In this document: one piece after another, positions 33,704 to 41,031 of the stretch
Position numbering within the stretch: the first letter of the stretch is position 1
Layout: every line of letters begins with the position of its first letter
Assembly (NCBI GenBank): GCA_965205385.1
Contig: CBDBGS010000008.1
Location: 1,550,001-1,614,000 of the forward strand
Direction: 5' to 3'
Origin: CATOSP01 sp965205385
Lineage (GTDB): Bacteria; Chloroflexota; Dehalococcoidia; Lucifugimonadales; UBA3495
DNA length: 64,000 nt
Program-made: the position numbers and the translations under genes
Notes under the pieces: model-generated
Told to the model about the DNA's origin: nothing
Seen by the model: only the letters and a program-made list of their open reading frames with translations
Databases searched by the model: none

Positions 33704-34159
33704 ATGGCGAAGAGCATCAACAAGGTGGAACTGCTGGGCCGCGTGGGCGCGGACCCGGAGATACGCTACACGGCGTCGGGCATCGCCGTAACCCAGCTGC
33801 GCCCGGCCACCGACCGGGTGCGCAAGGGCGGCGAGTCCGAGACCGACTGGCACCAGATCGTGGTGTGGGACAAGCTCGCCGAAGCCTGCGCCAACTACGT
33901 GGAAAAGGGGCAGAGGCTGTACGTCGCGGGCCGCCTGGCGCAGAACTCCTGGACCGGCGACGACGGGCAGCGCCGCTACCGAACCGAGATTCACGCCCAG
34001 GAGGTGGTGTTCCTGGACTCCGCCCGCAACGGCGGCGGCGGCACCGGCCATGCCAATGGGGTCAACTCCGGTGCCAACCACCAGGCCAACGCCGGAAACG
34101 CCAACGGATTCAACGCTGGCGGTGGTTACCAGCCCGGCGACGAGGACTCTCCCTTCTAA
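33704..34159 (+). CDS. ssb: Single-stranded DNA-binding protein
   Basis: A 151-residue SSB, ATG after ACGGAGG. The OB fold shows NKVELLGRVGADPEIRYTAS at the start, WHQIVVWDKLAEACANYVEK in the centre and GQRLYVAGRLAQNSW, all typical. The linker is Asn/Gly/Ala-rich and the tail ends in the acidic EDSPF, a good form of the protein-interaction tip DDDIPF. It protects the single strand made in conjugation and supports the Rad52/nuclease pair. It is a mobile-element copy; a chromosomal ssb is expected elsewhere. Confidence 0.95.
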   Translation: MAKSINKVELLGRVGADPEIRYTASGIAVTQLRPATDRVRKGGESETDWHQIVVWDKLAEACANYVEKGQRLYVAGRLAQNSWTGDDGQRRYRTEIHAQEVVFLDSARNGGGGTGHANGVNSGANHQANAGNANGFNAGGGYQPGDEDSPF

Positions 34160-34199
34160 CTGGACATCCGAACACCGACGCCTTCCCCAAGGCGCAACA

Positions 34200-34232
34200 C
34201 GGGGCCGCTCCCTGATAGCAGGGGCGGCCCCG
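34200..34232 (+). terminator. GC hairpin after ssb, copy 4
   Basis: CGGGGCCGC (34200-34208) pairs with GCGGCCCCG (34224-34232), loop 15 bases, followed by CTCCCGTTT. Probably a weak intrinsic terminator. Confidence 0.7.
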
Positions 34233-34267
34233 CTCCCGTTTCCAGACTAATCGCCAAGGAGTGAACC

Positions 34268-34828
34268 ATGCCCAGGAAGAAGCAAGCCAAGCAAGAGGAA
34301 ATGCCCCTGTCCATCCCCGGACCCGCCGCTCCCGCCACGCCTGAGGGCCAGGCGGTGCTGGAGGCCCTGCGCTCCAACCTGGCCCTGCTGGGGGAGCTGG
34401 CGGCCCGCTACGACGTGGCCTTCCAGACGGAGCGCCCCGCCGACAGGCCGCAGATCAACTGCCCCCAGGATGTCCACACCCTGCTGGCCCCGGAGATGGG
34501 CGCTCTGGCCCAGGAGCAGTTGCGGGTGCTGCTGCTCAACACCCGCAACCAGGTGATGGGCCAGCGGGTCGTCTACATCGGCAACGTCAACTCGTCGGTG
34601 GTGCGGCCCGCCGAGGTGCTGCGCGCCGCCGTAATCGATTCGGCCCCCAGCATCATCATCGCCCACAACCACCCTTCTTCGGACCCAACCCCCAGCCCCG
34701 AGGACGTGTCCATCACCCGCGAGTTGGTGCAGGCGGGGAAGCTCCTCGGCATCGACCTCCTGGACCACGTGGTCATCGGCGGCGACCGCTGGGTCAGCCT
34801 CAAGGAGCGAAAGCTGATGGACGACTAA
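34268..34828 (+). CDS. radC: RadC-family JAB-domain protein
   Basis: A 186-residue protein with the RadC/MPN-plus core: VYIGNVNSSVVRPAEVLRAA, SAPSIIIAHNHPSSDPTPSP (the H-x-H-P-x(8)-D zinc site) and LGIDLLDHVVIGGDRWVSL. A short N-terminal helix region precedes it, without the helix-hairpin-helix domain of chromosomal RadC. Mobile elements often carry such short RadC proteins; a JAB metal-dependent hydrolase fold is clear but the substrate is not known. ATG after AAGGAG. A GC hairpin (34,852-34,872) follows. Confidence 0.93.
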   Translation: MPRKKQAKQEEMPLSIPGPAAPATPEGQAVLEALRSNLALLGELAARYDVAFQTERPADRPQINCPQDVHTLLAPEMGALAQEQLRVLLLNTRNQVMGQRVVYIGNVNSSVVRPAEVLRAAVIDSAPSIIIAHNHPSSDPTPSPEDVSITRELVQAGKLLGIDLLDHVVIGGDRWVSLKERKLMDD

Positions 34829-34925
34829 CCACCGGCCCACCGAGACCGGCGCTTCGCCGCCGGTCCCCACGCAGGGAATCCCTTCCCCGCGCCCGTTCCT
34901 CATTCACACCTACAGGAGGCACTCC

Positions 34926-35573
34926 ATGACTCCCACAGAACCCGTCCAGAGCGGCGAGGACCTCTACACCATCAGCGCCGGAGGCTACTCGGCCACCGCC
35001 GACGCCTTCGCCCGAGACCCGGACACCGGCGGCCTCTGGTTCCTGTCGATGGTGGGGCCGCAGACCGCCCTCAAGGCCATCTGGGCCTCCCTGCTCAAGC
35101 AGCCCCCGGACACCGCCCACCTGATCAAGGGGGTGGAGGGCATGGCGCTTTCCGGCGGATACCAGCAGTGCCAGGTTCCGTATCACACCGTCGGCACCTG
35201 GACCACCCGCATCGCGCGGCTGCCCGTAAGCCGGGGCTGGCACGCCCTGGTTTACACCCGGCTGGCCGAGTTCAGCTTCGAGCGGGACGACTTCCTGCTG
35301 CTGGCCCAGGACCAGGGCGACGCGCCGGGGCTGCACCACCGCTTCCTGGACCGGCGCAGCCCTCTGCCCCTGCACCGCTCCTGGCGGGACTGGCTCTGGC
35401 GGCGAGGGCTGGACACCGGGGAGACCGTCCCCCTGGAATCCGCCGGACTGCTGGCCTACACCTGCAACCCCAGGGGTGAGGAGTTGAAGGCCGACCTGTC
35501 GGCGGCGGTGGCGGCGGGGACGCTGACCCTGGACCCTGATGACACCAGCACGGAGGTTGACAACGATGGATAG
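34926..35573 (+). CDS. Hypothetical protein of the DNA-processing block
   Basis: A 215-residue protein, ATG after ACAGGAGGC. It looks globular and alpha/beta (LYTISAGGYSATADAF, GLWFLSMVGPQTALKAIWAS, HALVYTRLAEFSFERDDFLL). The middle carries RRSPLPLHRSWRDWLWRRG. No nuclease, ATPase or HTH motif is visible. It overlaps the next gene by 8 bases. I recognise no family, but it is flanked on both sides by DNA-metabolism genes and probably belongs to that function. Confidence 0.66.
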   Translation: MTPTEPVQSGEDLYTISAGGYSATADAFARDPDTGGLWFLSMVGPQTALKAIWASLLKQPPDTAHLIKGVEGMALSGGYQQCQVPYHTVGTWTTRIARLPVSRGWHALVYTRLAEFSFERDDFLLLAQDQGDAPGLHHRFLDRRSPLPLHRSWRDWLWRRGLDTGETVPLESAGLLAYTCNPRGEELKADLSAAVAAGTLTLDPDDTSTEVDNDG

Positions 35574-35976
35574 GACGCTGAACCCGGTGAAGCGGGGCAA
35601 CAAGCGCCGCCGCGCCCGCAACTGGAAGGCCTGGCAGCTCTTCTCCCCCGACGGCACCCAGTGCCGCTTCTGTGAGCACGACCACACGACGCATTTGACC
35701 TCATCCGGGCAGCCCCATTATTACCGGCCTGCCACCGAGGCGGACTGGCAGAATCCCAACGAGAAGCTCTACCGCCACGAATTGGAGGACGGTTCCGAGG
35801 TGCTGGTCAAGCGAATCACCGTCGCCAGCCGCGCCGAGCTGCTGACGGCATTCTGCACCGCCTGCGCCAGGGACAAGCAGACCGACCAGGTCCTCTGCTT
35901 CCAGCGCACGCTGGCCAAGGGCGAGGTGGTGGGCCTGAAGAACCACTGTGCCAGCAACGACAACAACGGGAGGTAG
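35566..35976 (+). CDS. Hypothetical protein with CxxC/CxxC motifs
   Basis: A 136-residue protein from ATG 35566. It has a basic start (RGNKRRRARNWKAWQ), a first metal-binding pair CRFCEHDHTTH (two Cys, then His) and a second Cys pair TAFCTACARDKQ, so one structural zinc site is likely. The pattern is 'C-x-F-C-x-H-D-x-x-x-H' ... 'F-C-x-x-C'. It overlaps the upstream gene by 8 bases and is followed 4 bases later by a second zinc-ribbon gene. Nucleic-acid binding is plausible. Confidence 0.68.
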   Translation: MDRTLNPVKRGNKRRRARNWKAWQLFSPDGTQCRFCEHDHTTHLTSSGQPHYYRPATEADWQNPNEKLYRHELEDGSEVLVKRITVASRAELLTAFCTACARDKQTDQVLCFQRTLAKGEVVGLKNHCASNDNNGR

Positions 35977-35980
35977 CACG

Positions 35981-36256
35981 ATGGCCGACAAGCAGACCCT
36001 GTACTTCCCCTGCCCCAGCTGCGGGGCAAGGTTCGCCCAGGTGGAAGAGACCGACGAGGACATCCACGCCGGGGAGACCTACACCTGCAACGAGTGCGGC
36101 GCGGCGGTGGTGCTGGTCGACCCCGCCACCATCCGGTGGAACTGCCACTTCTGCAAGCCCGGACCCTGCCGGTTGGCCCCGTCCACCGGCGCGGCCAGCG
36201 ACTCAACCGACACCGGCACCGAGCAACCCCGATTCCAAGTAACCCATTCCAAGTAA
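35981..36256 (+). CDS. Small zinc-ribbon protein
   Basis: A 91-residue protein, ATG at 35981. Two CxxC knuckles (FPCPSCGARF and YTCNECGAAV) make a treble-clef/ribbon, and a third pair stands in WNCHFCKPG. The last residues (RFQVTHSK) and the stop are encoded by the first units of the 14-bp tandem repeat, so a change in unit sequence or number could alter the C-terminus. Probably a DNA- or protein-binding adaptor. Confidence 0.7.
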   Translation: MADKQTLYFPCPSCGARFAQVEETDEDIHAGETYTCNECGAAVVLVDPATIRWNCHFCKPGPCRLAPSTGAASDSTDTGTEQPRFQVTHSK

Positions 36257-36313
36257 CCCATTCCAAGTAACCCATTCCAAGTAACCCATTCCAAGTAACC
36301 CATTCCAAGTAAC
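36232..36313. repeat. 14-bp minisatellite, about 5.9 units
   Basis: The unit ATTCCAAGTAACCC is repeated five times without change (36232-36301) and followed by a 12-base partial copy (36302-36313). It begins inside the zinc-ribbon gene, contains its stop codon, and ends just before the AAGGAGG of the methyltransferase-like gene. The unit is not a multiple of three. Copy number would change the distance between the two genes. Confidence 0.95.
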
Positions 36314-36326
36314 AAGGAGGACTGAC

Positions 36327-37360
36327 ATGAGACTCGCTGCCCAAGCCAAGGGGGGCTTCTATCCCACGCCGCCCCGGGTGGTTGACCTGGTTGCCAAGCT
36401 GCTCTACGGGGCCAGGGGCCGCTCCCGGAGCGCCGACACCCTGCGCATCCTGGACCCCTGCTGCGGGGCCGGCGACGCCCTGGCCCAGTTCGCCGGCCTG
36501 CTGCGCGACCGCGGCACCGTCCCCGTGGAGACCTGCGGGGTGGAACTGCATAGGGACCGGGCGGAGCAGGCGGCCCACGTGCTGGACCGCGCCCTGGCCT
36601 GCGACCTCTTCGCCACCTCCATCGCCAACAACGCCTTCGGCGTGCTGCTTTTGACCCCCCCTATGATTTTGATGCCGAAGATAAGCGCACCGAACACGCC
36701 TTCCTCACGCACACCACACGCTACCTGACCGACGGCGGGCTGCTGCTGTTCATAGTCCCCAAGCAAAGGCTCTCCGTTTCCGCCCGCTACCTTTCCTACC
36801 ACTACCGGGACATCCGCTGCTGGGCCTTCCCCAGCCCGGAACGGGAGGTCTTCGACCAGGTGGTGCTGGTGGGGCGGCGCAAGGCGGAGCCCAGCCCCGA
36901 CTCCTACGCCGAGGAGCAGGTCAGGGACTGGGCCGAGGGCGAGCCGGAGGAGTTCTCGCCCCGCCCCTATCCGGTCTACGACCCTCCGGTGGTTGCCGCC
37001 GGGGACATCCTCTTCGCCACCCGCACCGTTGACCCCCTGGCGGCGGTGGCCGAGGCTCGGAAGACCGGCCTGTGGGCCAGCCAGGAGGTCAGGGACTCCC
37101 TCTGGCCCGCCCAGGACCAGCGCACCCGCCCGTTGATGCCCCTGCGCCGGGGCCACATGGCCATGCTGGTGGCGGCGGGCTTTCTCGACAACCTGGTGCT
37201 GGAGGCCGAGGGAAGGCGCATCCTGGTCAAGGGGCGCACCACCAAGGAGCTGGTGCTGGCCGAGGAGACGGAGAACACCGAGGTCTACCGGGAGCGGCTC
37301 AAGACCACCGTCGTGGCCCTGGACCTGGACGACGGGGAGATTACCGACATCGCCGCCTGA
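36327..37360 (+). CDS. DUF6094-like class I methyltransferase-fold protein with a frameshift
   Basis: Two frames join into 344 residues if one base is added near 36,650-36,656. The first gives KGGFYPTPPRVVDLVAKLL, the SAM-binding block ILDPCCGAGDALAQFAG and GVELHRDRAEQAAHVLDRAL. It then loses frame in TTTTGACCCCCCC, where the family has an (N/D)PPY catalytic motif. The second frame carries YDFDAEDKRTEHAFLTHTT, YLTDGGLLLFIVPKQRL and FPSPEREVFDQVVLVGRR. The layout is that of DUF6094 proteins, which look like adenine-specific DNA methyltransferases without a known target. The frameshift sits in a homopolymer and is probably a sequencing error. ATG after CAAGGAGG. Confidence 0.83.
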
Positions 37361-37408
37361 CCCCGCCCAACGACAACTACTCTGACGGCTGCAACGCCAG
37401 CCGCGACA

Positions 37409-37455
37409 CGAAGGCCCCGCTTGTTCCACTAGGGAACGGGCGGGGCTTCGCTTTT
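37409..37455 (+). terminator. Intrinsic terminator after the methyltransferase-like gene
   Basis: CGAAG-G-CCCCGC pairs with GCGGGGCTTCG (37440-37450) with one bulged base. An inner GTTCC/GGAAC extends the stem, and CTTTTT follows. It is the best terminator in the block, just before the helicase gene. Confidence 0.85.
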
Positions 37456-37489
37456 TCCAAACGGAACACTCAAGGCAAGGAGATTACAC

Positions 37490-39839
37490 ATGAACCTGTC
37501 GGGCTTTATAGACACCTTCAAGGATGCGATAGCCAAGCGGGTGGTGGAGTCCTACCCGCCCCTGTACCGGCCCTCGGAAAACGGCCTCAAGCTGCCCCGG
37601 CTGCTGCGCACCCCATAGGGGCACCACGGTGGTGGGCGAGATGGGCACCGGCAAGACCTTCATCGGCGGCGCCGCCGCCCACGCCGCCGGCTTCCGGCGC
37701 ATGTTGATCCTCTGTCCGCCCCATTTGACCAGAAAGTGGAAGCGGGAGGTGGAGGATACGGTGCCCGGCGCCCGAGCCGCAATCGTCGCCTCCATCACCG
37801 ACCTGGAACGGCTCCGGCTCTCCGTTGGGCCAGCTCCCCTCTTCGCCATCATGTCCCGGGAGCGGGCCAAGCTGTCCTACCGCTGGCAGCCGGCCGTGAT
37901 CCAACGGTGGGCCGCCGCCGGGGGCAGGCTGGTGCGGAACGAGCAGACCGGGGAACCCTTCCAGGTGCCCTGCTGCCCCCGCTGCTACGCCCAGGTGGTG
38001 GACCGGGACGGGGTGCCCCTGACCAACGAGGAGCTTTCCCGCAAGCGCCGCGACTGCGACCTCTGCGGCTCCGCCCTCTGGCAGGCCGACGGCTCCGGCC
38101 CCCGGCGCTACCCGCTGGCCGACTACGTGAAGCACCGGATGAAGGGCTTCTTCGACCTCCTGATAGGAGATGAGGTCCACGAGTACAAGGGCCGCGGCTC
38201 GGCCCAGGGCATCGCCGCCGGTGTCCTGGCCGACTCCTGCGGCAAGTCCCTCACCCTGACCGGAACGCTGACCGGCGGCTATTCCTCGACCCTCTTCCAC
38301 CTGCTCTACCGCTTCTCGCCGGAGATCCGGTCCGAGTTCGGGCGGTCGGAGGAGGGCCGCTGGATACAGCGCTACGGCTTCCTGGAGCAGACGGTGCGCC
38401 ACGAAGGCGACGGCGACTCCTTCGAGGACGGGCGCAACAGCCGCCGCAAGGGATACCGCAAGACGGTGCGGGAGAGGCCCGGCCTGGCTCCATCGGCCCT
38501 CTTTCACCTCATCGGCAACTCGGTGTTCCTGCGCCTCTCCGACGTGGCCTCGGGACTGCCCTCCTACGAGGAGCAGGTGCTGCTGTCGGGGATGGACCGG
38601 GAGACGGACTTTACCGGCTTCTCCCAGCGCAAGGCCTACGACCTGGTGTTCGACACCTTGCGGCAGGCCCTGGCCGAAGCGTTGGCCAAGGGTTCCAAGC
38701 GGCTCCTTGCTACGTACCTGCAAACCCTGCTGGCCTACCCCGACGGCTGCACCCGGGGGGAGACGGTCTTCGACCCGCAGACCGGCAACGTACTGGTCCA
38801 GATGCCGCCCCTGTCCGAGGACAAGCTGTACCCGAAGGAGCAGGCCCTGGTGGACCTGGTGGCGGCGGAACGGCTGGCGGGCCGCAAGGTGCTGGTCTAC
38901 GCCACCCACACGGGAACGCGGGACATCACCGAACGGATGGATGGGTTCCTGACCACCCACGGTTTCCGGGTGGCGGTGCTCAAGGCGGACACGGTGGCCC
39001 CGGACCGGAGGGAAGCCTGGGTGGAGGAACGGGTCAAGCAGGGGGTGGACGTGGTCATCTGCCATCCCCGCCTGGTGCAGACCGGCCTCGACCTGATCGA
39101 CTTTCCAACCCTCTGTTGGTTCGAGACCGATTACAGCGTGTACACCATGCGCCAGGCGTCGCGCCGTTCCTGGCGCATCGGGCAGAAGAGGCCGGTGAAG
39201 GTGGTGTTCATGGCCTACCGGAACACCCTCCAGGCCGACGCGCTCAAGCTGGTCGCCAAGAAGCTGCAAAGCTCGCTGGCGGTGGAGGGGGAGCTGCCCG
39301 AGGACGGGCTTGCCGCCTTCGGGGATAACGGCGACGACATGATGCTGGCCCTGGCGAGGCAGATAGTCAGCGGCGAGGAAGCCAACGCCAATGGCGAGTC
39401 GGTTGAGCAGGTATTCGCCCAGGCGCGGGACGCCGAGGCCAGCGCCGAGGAGTTCCTGGTGGATGACGGCTGGAAGGCAATGGCAGTCGAGCCGGAGGCC
39501 GTTGAGGTCAACGGTAACGGCCACCATACCACCGGCGACGGATTCGACATCATCGGGCCGACGGTCGAGCTGGCGGTGGGCAACAACGCGCCCGCCAACG
39601 GGAACGGGAATAGCGATGGCCACGCCGCCGTCCCGGCCAACGGCAACGGCCACCACGAGGAACCCGCACCCGCCGAGGGGCAGCAGTCCCTGTTCTCCTG
39701 GGCCGAGTTCCTGGCCGACGAGCCGGGGAAGCCCAAGGGACGCAGCCGCAAGCCCCAGCCCGCAGCCGCGTCCCTGTTCGAGTGGGCGCTGACCCTGGAG
39801 CAGGAGCGGGAAACCGAACCGGTCGGCGCGGGACGCTAG
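37490..39839 (+). CDS. SNF2/superfamily 2 helicase-like protein with an N-terminal lesion
   Basis: ATG 37490 (AAGGAG) opens MNLSGFIDTFKDAIAKRVVE and reaches LPRLLRTP, then TAG at 37613. The next frame continues with RGTTVVGEMGTGKTFIGGAA (Walker A), LILCPPHLTRKWKREV, LLIGDEVHEYKGRGS (the DExH box is DEVH), LTLTGTLTGGYSSTLF (motif III) and, after 350 residues, YTMRQASRRSWRIGQKRPVK (motif VI). A Cys-rich insert (CCPRCYAQVV...CDLCGS) lies between motifs I and II. In relatives ~25 residues ('...GAQ-x-x-A-I-R...') stand between these two pieces, so a deletion of about 70 bases plus frameshift is likely. The tail is Asn/Gly-rich. Role: probably strand remodelling in element replication. Confidence 0.8.
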
Positions 39840-39975
39840 ACCGCAAAGGCACCAGAGAGGCCGCCGCGATGCGGTGTCCTCCCCCTGCCAGTCAATGTAT
39901 GCGGCCCTTTTTTGCGTTTCGGGCCGGAGCGCTCCCGCGTGTCCCTGCCCCCGTCCATGTATGCTGGGGTATGCG

Positions 39976-40119
39976 CAGGACGATTGCAAAGTCCCTCCAT
40001 ATAGTGGAATATGCCCCCAACCCGTCTTTCCCGCGAAAGCGGGAATCCACAGTTCCAACCTTGGAGTCCTGCCATAACCGAGCGGACGGCGTGAATCGAA
40101 CAACTTTGCAATCGTCCTG
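39976..40119. mobile_element. MITE copy 1 (144 bp)
   Basis: 17-bp perfect terminal inverted repeats, CAGGACGATTGCAAAGT at the left and its complement at the right, are flanked by the direct repeat GGGGTATGCG (39966-39975 and 40120-40129). The inside has no coding capacity but contains the palindrome TTCCCGC-GAAA-GCGGGAA. It shares its ends with the copy at 41,518. Confidence 0.92.
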
Positions 40120-40165
40120 GGGGTATGCGGGGTCTTTTTTGTTCCCGGTAACCGCCGCGATGCAG

Positions 40166-40171
40166 TATAAT
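40166..40171 (+). promoter_or_regulatory. Probable -10 box for the gene pair at 40,209
   Basis: A perfect TATAAT lies 37 bases before the ATG. The best -35 with an 18-base spacer is TTCCCG at 40142, a poor match. It lies immediately right of MITE copy 1. Confidence 0.5.
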
Positions 40172-40208
40172 ATTTGGCTGTAGAAGTACGTCTGTAAAAG
40201 GGGAACGG

Positions 40209-40526
40209 ATGGGAGACGCAGGGAACCCGGCGAGCGCACAGGGAGAGGGAGTCGCGGCGCCCCCGCGCCGCCCGCGCGAGGAGACGGCCCGCCTCGGCGA
40301 CGCGATATACGAGCGGGACATCCGGCCCCTGGTCGAAGCCGGCCACTTCGGGGAGTACGTCGCCATCGACGTTGAGACGGGGGACTGGGCCGTTGCCGAC
40401 ACCACCCGCGCCGCGCGGGAGCGTCTGCGGGCGCAGCGTCCGGAGGCCGTCGATGTCTTGATGAAACGCGTCGGATACCGGGCGCTGGCTCACATCGGGG
40501 GCAGTTCCCTGGGGTGGCCTCGGTGA
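40209..40526 (+). CDS. Small protein paired with a clan AA aspartic protease gene
   Basis: A 105-residue protein. The first third is Ala/Pro/Arg-rich; the conserved-looking part is ARLGDAIYERDIRPLVEAGH and GEYVAIDVETGDWAVADTTR, followed by AARERLRAQRPEAVDVLMKR. The phrase 'A-I-D-V-x-T-G-D-x-x-V-A-D' is the core of small proteins I know to precede retropepsin-like genes in Chloroflexota, Cyanobacteria and others. It overlaps that gene by 4 bases (GTGA). The pair resembles a two-gene module of unknown role, possibly toxin-antitoxin. Confidence 0.75.
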   Translation: MGDAGNPASAQGEGVAAPPRRPREETARLGDAIYERDIRPLVEAGHFGEYVAIDVETGDWAVADTTRAARERLRAQRPEAVDVLMKRVGYRALAHIGGSSLGWPR

Positions 40527-40891
40527 TCGAGGGTACGGTGAACGCTAACTTATGAAGCGGTGGTGTCCCTTTCTCTGCGAGGGACGGCGGGGCAGGCGAG
40601 GGAAGTTGAAGCCGTGATAGACACCGGCTTCAACAGGTTCTTGCTCTTGCCGACTACGTGGTGACGGAGCTGGAGCTGCCTTTCGCTTACATGGGGCAAG
40701 CGTTTCTGGCCAACGACGCTGAGGTGAGCTTCGACGTTCACTACGTCACCGTGCTCTGGGACGGCCAACCGAGAGACATCGAGGCCGACGCGACCGGCAG
40801 CACGCCTCTCGTGGGTATGCTGTTGCTTGACCGGCGCAGCCTGCACGTGGAAGTCGAGAACGGCGGGCGTGTTCTGATACAGGCCGGGTAA
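40523..40891 (+). pseudogene. Retropepsin-like (clan AA) aspartic protease with two frameshifts
   Basis: Three frames follow each other: GTG ATC GAG GGT ... up to ~40,552; then EAVVSLSLRGTAGQAREVEA and VIDTGFNRFLLLPT with the catalytic D-T-G; then, after ~40,655, VTELELPFAYMGQAFLANDA and GMLLLDRRSLHVEVENGG. The first shift is an extra base in AACTTATGAAG and the second a missing base in CCGACTACG, so they cancel and the total stays at 123 codons, the usual size. Such stand-alone retropepsin-fold proteins are common in bacteria. Two lesions within 100 bases suggest either real decay or two read errors. Confidence 0.78.
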
Positions 40892-41003
40892 CCGCGCGGC
40901 GCAATTGAAAGAAAGGGGGACAGTGAAAGCGATATGTTCAACGCCATGACGCATAGCAGCGGGAGGGCGCGCCGCGAGGCGCTGCGCCTGCTTTCGCTTT
41001 TCA

Positions 41004-41022
41004 CCCCCCCCCCCCCCCCCCC
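41004..41022. repeat. Homopolymeric C tract (19 C) before the adhesin start codon
   Basis: Nineteen consecutive C end 10 bases before the ATG of the adhesin gene, exactly where the ribosome site should be; only GGA remains in the spacer. Length change of this tract would shift promoter or Shine-Dalgarno spacing. Confidence 0.9.
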
Positions 41023-41031
41023 GGATTTCGT

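Larger units (their letters stand above)
10434..39839. mobile_element. Integrative conjugative element at tRNA-Val (right end not located)
   Basis: The left edge is set by the recombinase gene abutting the 3' end of tRNA-Val. The stretch to 39,839 holds integration, Xre/ImmA control, a type IV secretion operon, a coupling ATPase/replication-relaxation fusion and a DNA-processing block, which together define a conjugative element. The end given here is the last gene that clearly belongs; I could not find a direct repeat of the tRNA 3' end further right. The element may extend past this point, so the adhesin region could be cargo or chromosome. Confidence 0.72.

Noticed and set aside
36232..36313. 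Tandem repeats as a possible CRISPR array
   Set aside because: The units are directly adjacent 14-mers without unique spacers; this is a minisatellite. No CRISPR array was seen in the window.
40060..40085. GAGTCCTGC near 40,067 as a right attachment site matching the tRNA-Val 3' end
   Set aside because: Only nine bases match, the flanks do not, and it lies inside MITE copy 1. No credible attR was found.
37587..40493. A 968-codon minus-strand open frame
   Set aside because: It is antisense to the helicase gene with clear superfamily 2 motifs, has no recognisable domain, and reflects high GC content with few stops in the opposite frame.
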